Assembly: GCA_022575985.1 (NCBI GenBank)
Contig: JAKSXM010000007.1
Span: 60,790,501 to 60,854,500 of the forward strand
Reading direction: 5' to 3'
Length of the DNA: 64,000 bases
Source: Anagrus nilaparvatae
Lineage: Eukaryota; Arthropoda; Insecta; Hymenoptera; Mymaridae
Shown piece after piece: positions 49,384 through 61,779 of the stretch. Position 1 is the first letter of the stretch. Each line of letters starts with the position of its first letter. A model generated the notes under the pieces. The model did not search any database. It worked only from the letters and a program-made list of their open reading frames with translations, and was not told where the DNA came from. A program made the translations under genes and the position numbers.

Positions 49384-52300
49384 TGAAATCAGAGTTTGTA
49401 CTGCTAAATGCATTCAAGTGAAACACCTATTGGATAATATGTTAAAATAATAAACTGATATTATTATATTTTATAAATATATTTATGCTTGACTAGAAAA
49501 AGCTTGTGAATCTATATTAAAGTGCTTGGAATAGCTTCAATTACCAATTTTGAGTTAAAAACTGTGTTTTTCTCATTTCAACAGTAGCACGCCATCTAAA
49601 TGTCAAGGTGGGCTGCCTTTAAGCGTTTGACTTGGCAATCTTTTAAATCTAATTTCAGAATCGTGATCAGCCAAAAAGCTTAGAAGTATATGGAAATCCA
49701 GCTCAATCAAGAATATTTTTCAAAAACTTATGTTTTTCGCTTATTTTGGGTAATACAGCGTTAATTACTCGCAAAATTAGAATTATTGAATTCATTTAAC
49801 ATTGCTGTCAACTTGACTCCAGCCTCGACTTTATAGCAAAGAACTCAAAATTTTAATCATAAGTTAACCTAAAATTTAAAATATTTGGACTAGTTATTAC
49901 ATTTCTGCTAATAATTCAAATAAACAAAACTTTGTCCTACTTCTATAAAGATATAAATAAATATGTAAATTTTTAATTATAAATGTTAATCTTTTATTTT
50001 TAAAAAAATGACTTAATACCTGCATGCATAAATGAAAATTTATTTTCATGTGTCATGTATTTTAAATCAGAGATATAGAAATATAAAGATTAACAATTTT
50101 AAAAAATATTAAAAAAATTTATATGACATGCTAAAAATATTATTTTTTTGAAAAATATGTATCTTATTAAATTAGAATATTAAAAAGACAAATCTATTTA
50201 AAATAAATTAAATTAAATATAAGTACTATTTGAATTATTAATATTAAAATTTTGTTTAAATTAAAAATTACAAACTTTCTAGATAAATTTTTAATCAAAA
50301 TCCTACCAATATTAAATTTTTTTGATTTTTTTTTTAGAAATTTTATATAGCATTATTTTGATTTTATGAGTATGCAATAAAATTTATATTAAGCGCATTT
50401 TAGAACAATATAAAATAATAAATTTAATCCTTTTAACAAGTAAATTTAATGCTCAATAAATAATATAATGATCGAATTGAATGATTTATATAAAAGTGAA
50501 AAGGTTTATATAAAGAACATTTTATGACATTTTATGGTACTTTGTATTATGTTGCTTTTACTTGATTTGGGCTCGAGTGTTTTTTGCTTTTTAAGAAGTT
50601 AGGCTCATTATTGGATGATTGACATACTTTTAAGGGTTTTATAGGATGGAAAATAAAAGTTATATTTAGTGTAATAGTAGGCTTGGGACTCTAGTTTTTA
50701 TACATTTTTTATGCATTCTGGTTTTTAAGTTTCAGAAATGGGTAGTAACCTAAATTTGCCTTTTTTGAAGAATTAGACTACTAAACTTTAGAATTAAAAC
50801 CTGGTTTAAATGGATTTCATATTCGATTCTAAAACTAGTAAACCTAAAAAATATCACCAAAAATTATCGAAATTTCCCTATTACGAATAACTCAACCATT
50901 TTTGTTAAAAACCTCATTAAAAACTAATATTATATCCATATCCAGTTATCCAAAAATTATAAGAAATTGAATAATTCCATAAACCTACCAGAAAAAACAG
51001 TGTCTATAAATTACGGCATATTGTATATATATTCAAATTTATGTATCTCTAAAAAATTATTCTTTAGATTCTAAAACTGTAATTCTTTAACTTTTTTCAG
51101 AATTATATGACTGTTGCTATTTTTTTCATATATAACTTCTAATTATTAATCTTATTATCTTTTAATAAATGTGTGTTTATACGGTATTGAACAAGAAACA
51201 TGATTTATGAACTCTTGCTACCCCTTGGGAATAATCGCAATTTAGGTTCTCAATTATTTTAATACGCACTAAGAACCCGATAAATGAGGCTATCATTAAG
51301 TGTTTTAATTGAAGTCTGTTACAATCATTTTTCTGAACTGATTTATGTTTAGTACAATGAGACAGTTTTTTCATTCACATTTTAATCAAATAATTTCCGT
51401 TTGCCACTAGCGAATTTTTTTTGCTCAAACGTTTACCCTGAAATGTAAAGAAAATTCAAAAAAATTTTTATATTGGTACGATGCAAGAAAACAATATTAC
51501 TAATTTTTTTTACGTTTCAAATCATAAAATAATAAATAATGGTCATATAATGGCCTTAATTTTAGCCTGCAACCCTTAATAAAAATTCAAAAAGAAACGA
51601 TCTATTTTGCGGAAGAAACCTCCCACTTTGAAAAAGTAGTTAATATTACTCGAAAACGAATGATTATTATTCTCTAAAAATTTATATCTGGATTTCGGTA
51701 TATAACTATAAATCTATAATTTATAAAATAAAATTATTTTCAAAAAAGAAAATAAAAAATTATTCAAATAAAAACTTAAATAAATATACACTACGCATCC
51801 ACAGTACCCCTATTCCTACAATACTAGTACGTGTCTGACCAATCCTGTCATCAATCTACTGATAAACTGTTAAGTATATAAATATACGCGCATAAATATA
51901 AAATTACTGCGTTTTTAAACATGTTCTAATAATTTATGCAAAAAAATAAAATACATTGCAATATTTAATACAATTAATAAATAATTAATTGTTATTAAAC
52001 AGAATCGCATAAATTTAATATTTTTTAATTATGTTAAAACAAAAGCATATAATATATAACTTTAATACAGTATTAATTAAATATGTGTGTGCGTGTGGAG
52101 TGTATTGAAGTATTTAAATATGTAAATGTAATTTTATAATAATAAAAAAAAAAAAAAAATGTAATATGTGGTTGAATGCGCATTAAATCTTTTGATTTGC
52201 TACTTTGTATAATATCTGCAGTCAAAGTGTCGATGATGTAAGAGTTCCGTGTTCTCTATAATACGTGTGTATAAAATGTTTATGTCAACTTATAGATATG

Positions 52301-53059
52301 AGGTAAATACAAAGAGCCGGACGACTTTACAAGAGAGCCTAAGAAATCTTGAGAACTAAAATAAATGTGTGGGTGATTTTATTTTTTTTTCTACGTGATG
52401 CGTGCGTGAGCTATAGTATGAGTAACTCTTTTTTTGCGTATATACATGCAGGATTCAGATAGCTATCTATCTCAGTAAAAAAAAATTTTTTTTTTTTTGC
52501 TATATAATACAAGCCGATCGATAAATCTTATGGATCTATATAGTTGTGTGTCTACCGGAGCCTGTCGTCCTTGTGATTCTCTCTTGCCGGACTTGTTTTT
52601 TTCTATCTCTTTCTTTCTTATGTTATGTAGGCTTGTTTATGTGAAGTATATGTGAAGTTGAGTTCACCAAAAGGTTTAAGTATTGTATATTTTTTTTGTA
52701 TTATAAAAAAACCTGCGTTGTTTTTATATAAAAAAAATTTTTTATTGGTAAAATGTGTTTTTTTTTTATCTAAAATCTATTTAAGATTTGTATAAATTTA
52801 TTAATTTTTTTTTTTATTCGATTTTTAGATTTATCATTTTTTGTGTGTATGGTTTGATTTTAAAATTAATTCAAATGAAATTTGCTTTTGTGAAAATATT
52901 ATAAATTATGATACGTTCGGACGTTTGTAATTTATTATTGTAATTTTATATTGAAATAATTTTGAATTAAACAGAACATTTGATTAAGCGTGAAATTTTT
53001 TAATTGAAGAATGATTTTTTTTAATAATTAAGTAGGATCAGTGCTAAGTAAGGTTTTTG
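49384..53059. other. AT-rich DNA without recognisable genes
   Basis: Nothing coding identified. A repeat fragment at 51404-51470 (GCGAATTTTTTTTGCTCAAAC, TGAAATGTAAAGAAAAT) matches 35521-35600. A GC-elevated area at 52300-52610 contains GCCGGACGAC and an imperfect inverted partner GTCGTCC...GCCGGAC, possibly a promoter or old foldback. Confidence 0.45.
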
Positions 53060-53610
53060 ACTTCTTGGATAAAATGAAAAATATACGTCCGCCAAAGACG
53101 TATTTTCTTGACACTGACGGAGAAAAATAATAACGATTCTTGTCAATAAAAAAAAATGCCCCAAATCGCAGTTTACCATTCTCAGTTTTCACTCGGAAGG
53201 TAATTTATATGCGATTTGAGCTTCTCTTTATTTTTCTAGCCAAGTGTCGTGATGTGCTATTTTTTTAACATAATTGTGTTCCAAATTGAATTTCAAACAT
53301 GCGTCATAATCTACGTTCAATTAGAATATTTTTAGTTTAAAAATCCACAACTTTGATAAGAGTTAAATCTTTATAATTTTAAAAGTAAAAATTTTCAAAT
53401 TAATACTGAAGTAATTTTTATGCATTTAAATAATAGAAAGAAATTATGTTTTTTTATTGGTATGAGCAATAATGTCGATCTTTCGAAATTGAAATGCGTA
53501 TATTTTGAAGATTACTGATCAAGATAAATAGTTATTTGTTAAACAAGGGATGAAAAGCTGATTTATGCTTTGAAAGTAAAAAACCTACTTTTTATCCCGT
53601 AATCTAACAC
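53060..53610. repeat. Decayed relative of the intronic foldback element
   Basis: Blocks match 29500-29680 and 30250-30362 in inverted orientation: CTTGACACTGACGG, AATGCCCCAAATCGCAGTTT, CTCGGAAGGTAATT, and at 53530 TAGTTATTTGTTAAACAAGG. Most of the palindromic core is gone. Confidence 0.5.
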
Positions 53611-53807
53611 ACAGATTTCCAAGCAGATTTCATTAAAAGCGTAAGAAAGAACGCTTGCCGTGCAGAAAAATGATTCATTCTAACGCGTGTAATGAAAATT
53701 ACTTTAATCAAAATTGTTAAATTACTTAATAAACTTGTAATAACAATATAAATATAACAATATAATAATATTCAGATTCGATTTAATTAAAATTTCTCAT
53801 ATCGTTA

Positions 53808-53843
53808 TTATATAACTTCACAAAATCATTTCTCTTGCGAGAA
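53808..53843 (-). repeat. CTCGCAAG-TATATA dispersed motif, copy 3
   Basis: On the minus strand: TTCTCGCAAGAGAAATGA, about 12 bp, then TATATAA. Confidence 0.5.
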
Positions 53844-54130
53844 ATCGGAGCATATAAGATTGCTACTTAAAATTGTACATAAGAGAGGTGATGTATTTGA
53901 AAATATAAACCTTCAGAGATAATATTGGCCTATTTACTAAAAGAGCCAACTATTAAATTGCGAATGCCATCAGTTTTGTTTAAAATGTTAAAATATTAAT
54001 TTTTAATAATAGAGCCAGAAGAGAGACCGTATTTATAGGTATCTCAATTTCTAATGTTAATCACTTAATACCTTTTAATTATTTTACTATAGACATAATT
54101 TCAATACAACACATAATTCTGATATTCTTC

Positions 54131-54166
54131 TTATATAACCTAACGAATTCATTTCACTTGCGAGAA
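54131..54166 (-). repeat. CTCGCAAG-TATATA dispersed motif, copy 4
   Basis: On the minus strand: TTCTCGCAAGTGAAATGA, about 12 bp, then TATATAA. Only about 300 bp from copy 3 and in the same orientation. Confidence 0.5.
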
Positions 54167-55746
54167 AATATAGTTTGAGAATTGTTATTTAATGTAAATC
54201 AATATTTTAAAAAAATAAAGAGTTATTTCAATAAATTATTAAAATAATTTTTTGTAAAATATTAAAATTAGGTTTTTTTATTTCAGTAACTGTAATAATT
54301 TCAAATATGAATAAATCTATTCGATACAGTTTAATAAATTTAAGACAGAAATATCGAAACATATTGATGCAAAAGTACGTTATTTACAGTGAATTATATC
54401 CATCATAGACATAATTCACAGTTTCAACCAGAATTAAACAAAAATAACATGATTTAATTAACCTAATTTTTTTCTTTAGACATAAAAATATTTTTGACAA
54501 TAAACTGTCAATTTATTTTAATTGATTGATCAATAAGTGTGTCTACATAAAGTTACAATAAAAATAGTCAATTAAATTGCATATAAAACTTGTAATTAAA
54601 ACTGTTAAACCATTTAATATTACAGTAAATAAAAAAAAAGTTTCCTTTTCTTTTAAAATTCTAGATTACTTAATTAAAAATTCGATAATCAATCATATTT
54701 ACATTAATTAAAAATCATAAAAATAATAATTTTTTTTTTTTTAACCCAATACAAGTATTGCAAAATAAAATTAAGGACAAAAAATAATCAATAAACGGAC
54801 CAAAAATTTTTATCTCATTAAGTAATGTTAGAAAATAAAATACAAAACATTTTATTCGTTTATTTATTTTATGTTAAATGATTACATACTTAAGCAGTAG
54901 CAATATATTAACCACAAACTATATATATATATATATTTCTAATACATTAAATTACCCACACATACATTGCAATATGTACAATAATTTCCGTGTTTTTTTA
55001 AAAAGGAACTTCTTCCTTTTACAACTTCCGCATTTACAAAAAAAAAAAATACCAAGATAAATTTCTTTTTTTAGATTTATTTATTTTTTTACATTACTTA
55101 AGTAAAAAAAATTGTATTTTATATGTATGGGTTAATAATAAATTCTCGTGTATTTAATATAGTTTCAATCAAAGATTAAAAAAAAAATGAACTAGCGACA
55201 GAATGATCTATTAGCTTTTCGAACACTTTGCGTTTGTGTGTAGTTATGTGTTTTTTTATCTTACTAGGAATTGATGTAATTGAAGGACTTTTGATATATA
55301 AATGATATTATGTATGGTATATATATAATTTATTGATTTTAGTCACGTTTACTTATTATATTTTTTTTTTTTTATTGATGCATATTTTATAAAATAAACT
55401 AAAAAAATTTAATTAATCTATTTAACCGATATTTATGGCGATACAATTTGTTAGATAGTTAAATTTTTTAATCGGGATCGATTAGTATTTAATTTTTTTT
55501 ATTTATTTGTGTATATTGCAATGATTTATGTTTTTTTGTTAGATAGGGGTTGGGATTGATTGATATGGTGATTTTTTAGGTCTAAGTATTTGGTTTTATG
55601 GGGAGTTAGTATTTGACATAAAAGGTGAAAAATATTTTTTCGTTTTGGGTAAGATTTTGGGTATAAAAGCAAAAGAATTACAAGATTTTGGGCAGATCAC
55701 TGTTAGTATTTATCACGACCACTTTCCGATAACTGATTTAAAAATT

Positions 55747-55851
55747 CCAAAAAATTCTGACGCGATTTTCGGATTCCTTGGGAATTTGGCGAAAAAAGAG
55801 AATTTAGTGAAATTTGTCAAGGAATCCAAAAATAATGTCAGAATTTTTTGG
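55747..55851. mobile_element. Small foldback, 105 bp
   Basis: CCAAAAAATTCTGAC at 55747-55761 is exactly inverted at 55837-55851, and GGATTCCTT at 55771 pairs with AAGGAATCC at 55819. Open frames on both strands (69 and 68 codons) over this spot are by-products of the palindrome. Confidence 0.55.
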
Positions 55852-57348
55852 TAGCAGACAAAAGGGACTAAATACTTATCAAATTTTTTCATCATAATAT
55901 GGGGTGCCAGCTTGGGCATCCCACACGACCTAATTAAAACCCTAGAAAAATACCTAATCAGCTAAAAACAAAAACTTCGCAAAAACCTAAAATTCTATAC
56001 CAAAGTTAATTATTTCTCAGTTTATTAATTCAAAAAAATACATGAATTTAAAAAAAAAATAAAAATAATATTTTTTTACGCTCATCAATTTTTCTAAATT
56101 ATAACCTACGCGTATAAAACATTTTAATAATAATAAGCAGACGAAAATAATAAAAATTATATAAGTAAGTTTTGAATTATGGTATATAATTTTAAATATA
56201 TTATTTATGCATGAAATACAAAAAAAAATTTTCTTTTTAAATAATTAATGTAATAAAAAATTTGCTCAAAAAAAAAATTATAATTATGACTTAAAAAAAT
56301 TTATACTTTAATTATGTAAGTAAAAATTCTAATTTTTTTAGGTATTTAAAATAATTGTATTTTTTGATAAGAAGTTAGTATTATATTGAAAAAATAGGGT
56401 GTTTATGCGAGCATGATATTCAGAATTATGAAGGGTTCCTTAAGAAATGAGTGCAATAAAGAATTTTTTGTATTTTGGTGTAATGAATATTTTTAGTTTA
56501 AAGGGTTTTTTGGCATTACGATTTCGTATTATCTTTCAGAAACCGTATAATTTTTTAGGATTCTTGCATGAGTTAATATTCATTTTTTTTGGTAATAATA
56601 AAAAATTTTTGTAATTTATTAACTTTTTTGTAAATTTTCAATGCTTTATAATTTCAATTACTGCTTGTTACAAGCATTAGAAAAATAAATATGTTACATA
56701 CTTAATATTTTTTTACACAAAAATAAAGTAATCTGAGCATCTTGCCATAACCTAATTAAATTTATACTTGCATTAAAACAATAAAAAAAAATGAAAGTTG
56801 TAATCATATTTAATATTAATTTTTTATTCTAAAAATGTGTAAAAATTGTAGTTTATTACGTAAAGTTGGCTGAAAATTTAATAAATTATTACTGTAAAAT
56901 TGCTTTTTATTTACGAAATAAACAAAATGTTAATTATTTTATTTATGTTATCTATTTAATTAAATTATGGCTTTTTATAGTGTAAAAAACATCCTGAGAG
57001 AGCTTCCGTCTCAAATTTTGCTTGTTAATCTTATCTATGGAAGTACTTTTTTTAATTTATATCATAAAATTGTAAATAAATATTGAAAAATTAACTTCTC
57101 TGGTAATATTTTGGATAATTTTAAATTATTTAAATTTTATAAGAATAGATCGACCTTTCAGGGCTGTAACCATTATTTTATTTATTTTATTGTTTTTTAA
57201 CTTTCGCCTGGATAAATTTATTAATAAAAATATTTGCATAAAATTTTCGCCCTCGTTGAATTTTTTTTCACAGTTTCCATAGTTCTTTGATGAATCATCG
57301 CAAATAATATGTTATCTCGTAGACAGAAAACACTCGCTAGTGTGTATG

Positions 57349-57385
57349 CAGTGCTAGATTTAGGCTTAGGGGGACCTATAGGCAT
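57349..57385 (+). mobile_element. Solo hAT-like terminus fragment
   Basis: CAGTGCTAGATTTAGGC followed by GGGGGACCTATAGGC resembles the start of hAT terminal repeats. No matching inverted end is seen in the window. Confidence 0.35.
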
Positions 57386-58816
57386 CAAGAGTTAAAAACA
57401 TTTTGTGTGAATATTATACTTTTTGATTCACTAAATTTTCTTCACTTTATAATATATATTTAATAAAATGCAGGACATATTATTAGAGTTTGTAACAAAA
57501 CAACATAAATTCTATTCCTTCAAACAACAAAAAATGAAAACTATAGATATAGAAGTACCACACTGCACATAAATTACCTACATATACCACACACAAAAGA
57601 AAAAAAAAAAGGCAAAATTTCCATATTAGACGTTATTGTTTTCATTTGTAAAAATTTTTCATGTAAAAACAAACAGCTATATAATAATTGAATCAATACA
57701 CAGAAAATAAAAAATCCTATTGTATATGTGTTGTATATATTATCATAGACATAAGGCATACATATACACCATAACTGTAAAATGCGATATTATAATTTTA
57801 GCATACAATAGAATACAATATTGCATTAAAAATAATATCTATGTGTTTGTGTGTGTGTTTTTTTGATGGTATTAATATTTTAACTTATAGACGATCCCTT
57901 ATATAAAAATTGACACAATTATTTTAAAATTAATTTCTATGTTTCTTTTAAAAACACCAGGAAATTACTTAAAATTTCATATATGGATTATGTATTTATA
58001 AATATACTACTCGTTTTTGTAAAAAAAAAACTTGTACAGGTTCAGATATAACCTAATAAGGTACAACAACACATGACAGTATAAATCGAGTTAATGTTAT
58101 TTGCTCTACTTGTTCATTTATTGTACGAATTTTCTGAAGAAAGTTTTTTGAGGAAAAATCTAAAGTGATTTAGAAAAACGTGAACTTATTTTTATATATT
58201 GAAATTAAATTTTATTATTATCATATTATACTATGTTTTTTCTAATTAAAAATGTCTAAAACTGTATATTTAGTAATCAAATTTTAAAATCTAGTTTCAG
58301 TAGTACAGTAATTTATTTTTATACTTTTTAAATGTGGTTTATAAAAATCCAATTGAATGACTAATTATTATATCAATCAATATTAATTCATAGTTATTTA
58401 TTAATTTAAATTTTTAGTATTTATTTACATTTACTTGAAAAAGTAATATTATTAAATAAAATGAAAATTTTTATTTAAGGAAAAACTTGTTTTAAAATAA
58501 AGATAAAATTTTTATTAAAATTGAAAAAAATATATTGAAATGTAGTTTTTAATTATTTATATATATAAAGTTATAAAATTTATTGTAACGTAATTAATGA
58601 TTTGTGTATAATAAGGTAGAATAATCAATTAAACAATAATCAATGTAATAATTATTTATGGCTTTATATATTTATAACTGTTGTGTTATTACATGCTTTT
58701 ACTTTTGTTTATTAACATCTTAATAAAGAAATATATTAATATTTAAAGATTTGATGATGGTTTATTTTTTTTTTGATTTTAGATTAAAAATTTTGAAGAA
58801 TAACGTATAATAGAAA

Positions 58817-58856
58817 TTTTTTCTCGCAAGTGAAATGAATTTGTGAGGATATATAA
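58817..58856 (+). repeat. CTCGCAAG-TATATA dispersed motif, copy 5
   Basis: TTCTCGCAAGTGAAATGA, then ATTTGTGAGGA and TATATAA. Similarity to copy 6 continues downstream (GATATACGAACATTATTAAA against TATATACGAAAATTATTAAA). Confidence 0.55.
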
Positions 58857-59057
58857 GCAACAGTGTTGAGATATGAACACTAGATATTTTTGATATACGA
58901 ACATTATTAAATAAAATTTAGAGATTGTGAATCATAAGTTGTCATTGTTTGTTTGATTGCATGGTTTGCTTGTCCATAAAATGATGAATTGAGATTTAGG
59001 ATTAAAATATAAAATGTATTATTATTTTTGGATTTCATTTGATTCAGAATAAAAGTA

Positions 59058-59363
59058 GGTTTGTTCTTTTTGTCCCCAAACCCGAAACCCGGGTTAAAAC
59101 TAGGGTCTAAAAAACCCGCGCTTATTCAAAATATAAAATTAATATTTTAATTTAAAAAAAAATAAATGTAATATAAATATAAAAAATTAGTAAAAAATTA
59201 ATTTTTAAATATATAATATAAATTTTTGACTGATTTTTTATATTTATATTACATTTATTTTTTTTTAAATTAAAATATTAATTTTATATTTTGAATAAGC
59301 GCGGGTTTTTTAGACTCTAGTTTTAACCCGGGTTTTGGGTTTAAGGGACAAAAAGAACAAACC
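59058..59363. mobile_element. TA-flanked palindromic MITE, 306 bp (mariner-like)
   Basis: The whole unit is a near-perfect palindrome: GGTTTGTTCTTTTTGTCCC at the left, with GGGACAAAAAGAACAAACC closing the right. TA lies on both sides (59056-59057 and 59364-59365), as for Tc1/mariner insertion. Inside are AAACCCG/CGGGTT blocks and an AT-rich centre. No transposase. Confidence 0.75.
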
Positions 59364-59920
59364 TAGTGTTTCTTGGTTTCTATAGATGGATGGTTCTATC
59401 CCTTAACTTACCCATATACATAGCAATTTAGCAGTTATTTTTTATGAAAAAGGTTTAGAAAGTTGGCCGTTTTTTCGCAAAAAAAAAATTTACAAATAAT
59501 ATTGACCAATAATTTCATAGATGAATTTAATATGCCTAAAAAAGATACCTCCTGAGCATATTATCCTTTAAAATAAAATATACTTATGTCTTATCATTAG
59601 CCAGGCAGTTATTTTAAAAATAGCTTAGATTTTCAATTACCGAATAAAATTGGTTGACAATTACCAAAAGAATAAGATTCCTAAAATTATAGCTGATTTA
59701 ATGTTGCCTCCGAGTACATAAAAATTTAACTTAAATCGCTGCAAAGAGCTCATATATTTTTTGTCAATACTTAGGAGTGACTAAATCAGCTATAATTTTG
59801 GGAATTTTACTTTTTGGTAAATTGCAACTTTTTAACACAGCAATCAAAAATCCAAGCAATTTCTTAAAATAACTACTAGCCTAGTAAAAAAATTAATCGC
59901 AAAAAAATTATTTTAGATAC
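59364..59920. other. AT-rich DNA without recognisable genes
   Basis: No coding signal. Contains a loose inverted pair (TATAGCTGATTTA near 59690 and TAAATCAGCTATA near 59784), so possibly one more old foldback. Confidence 0.45.
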
Positions 59921-59959
59921 TTTTTCTCGCAAGTGAAATGAATTTGTAAAGATATATAA
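59921..59959 (+). repeat. CTCGCAAG-TATATA dispersed motif, copy 6
   Basis: TTTTTCTCGCAAGTGAAATG, then AATTTGTAAAGA and TATATAAA. See copy 5 for the shared downstream sequence. Confidence 0.55.
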
Positions 59960-61017
59960 ATAATTGCAACAAGTAAATTTTAAATGCTATTTTTTATATA
60001 CGAAAATTATTAAATTTATTAAATTTATCTGTATAAGAGTTCCTTGGTTCAGGTCTCGTTCAGGTTACTTTCTTTGAATAATGAGTGCAAAAAATAATCA
60101 TTTTTGAATCAAGGTTTTGAATTCAATTAATCTTTGTTAGAATTAGAATACTTTGTCCTATATTGATGAATTAAGAATGTTATTTGAAACCAATATGGGT
60201 AATAAATGGCCTTAAAAATCATTTAATGATTGAAGATTCCGCTAATGTATTAGAAAAGCATTACCGAAATAAATAATATCCTCCTTTTGCTCTTAAAACA
60301 GTGTCTTGGGCCACGTTATTTTTTTCCTACCCACACTAGTAATTTAATCAATTAATTCACATTTTAGATCATCGAGAAGTTATTGTTTCTGTAAACTTGA
60401 AATCAACAATTTAATGCTTTACTTAAATATTTAAAAAATGTCACTCCTGTGTATAATAATATCCATTAAAATATAGCACACTTATAAGTTTGTCTATTAT
60501 TACAAAAGACTTGTTTTAAACACATAAAAAAATATTTTAATTAAAATTATTTATCATAAATATAAAATTAACATATATTTTGTTATTAAAATTAAAAAAA
60601 AAAAATTATTAACTATTGATCTATATATAATATAATATGAAATAAACCTGTTTTAATAATTTTTATAGACATTTTGGGGTCACTAAAATATATATATTAT
60701 ATATTTTTTTAAATATTATTGACAAATCTTGTATCTCATAAATTAAATCATGCAGTTAATATAAATTAACAGAAAATTTTTATTATTTTTTTTTACACTG
60801 CTAAATAAATAAAATTAGTAAATTTATAGATATTTAAATCCTTGAAGATAAAATAAAACAAAATATTATTTATGTATTTAATAATTTTTATATATATTTT
60901 TATTTATATTTATTTTTTATAACTTAATTAGTAAATATGAATCATTTATACTTATTTTTCTTTTCAACTTTTTGTATTTTATTAAAAAATAATACAATAA
61001 TTAGTATCAATGGTAGG
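59960..61017. other. AT-rich DNA without recognisable genes
   Basis: Nothing coding or repeat-like recognised beyond T/A runs. Confidence 0.5.
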
Positions 61018-61224
61018 GGGACATTTTTTATAAAATATTTTTTATAATTTTTTTTTTTATAAAAACAATTTTTTATAAATTCAAAATTTAATAATTTTAT
61101 TTTTTTTATAATAACATTTTTTTATAAAAGTTTATTTTTATAATTTTTTTTTTATAATAATTTATAAAATTTTATAAAATTATAATTGCTATTTTTTTTT
61201 TTTTATAAATTTATATAATGTCCC
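61018..61224. mobile_element. Possible AT-rich MITE with GGGACATT termini
   Basis: GGGACATTTTTTATAAA at the left and TTTATATAATGTCCC at the right are inverted. The interior is T-runs and ATTTTATAAAA repeats. Low complexity makes this tentative. Confidence 0.35.
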
Positions 61225-61742
61225 AAAGAGTCTAAATAAGTTAGTATATCATCATTTTGTAGATATTGGTCATATTTAGATACTATTGTAAGAATTTTTT
61301 CTTCTCTTTTTTTTCTTTTTGGATCTTATACTTTTCTGATTTTTTGGGCTAAATGTAGTTGCCGAATCATAATTTTAGTATCTGCTTGCTCTTTCTTCAA
61401 GTATCAATTAATAATCATTTATTAGTAACCTCAAATTTTCAATCATAAATAAAACTTATAAATTTACAGTTATGAATTTTATTATTTTATCAAATTTTAC
61501 AATCATTTTATAATACTTCTTATTTGTGTATATGGGAAGATCCAGATAATATTAACAGAATTAATGATTTTCTGAATTTTTTAAGGTTGATTTGCTTGAA
61601 TGCAGCTTTTTTTAAAGAAAATTACATCAAAAAAAGAGTAATCTGACAATTATAAGTTATTTAATTTTCCTAAACATAAATTTTTATTTAATAATATTTT
61701 TATATTATAGAAATAGAATGCATTGAAAGTGCGATACAGTTC

Positions 61743-61779
61743 TTTATATATTCTCACAAATTCATTTTACTTGCAAAAA
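61743..61779 (-). repeat. CTCGCAAG-TATATA dispersed motif, copy 7 (diverged)
   Basis: On the minus strand: TTTTTTTGCAAGTAAAATGA, then ATTTGTGAGAA and TATATAA. The CTCG has become TTTG. Downstream ATATTATTAAATAAAA also matches copy 5. Confidence 0.45.

Larger units (their letters stand above)
54167..58816. other. AT-rich DNA without recognisable genes
   Basis: No supported gene. Contains the small palindrome at 55747-55851, a hAT-like terminus fragment at 57349-57385, TA and GT microsatellites and long A/T runs. Confidence 0.5.

Noticed and set aside
55645..55919. Overlapping 69- and 68-codon frames on both strands
   Set aside because: They lie over a small palindrome, which opens frames on both strands.
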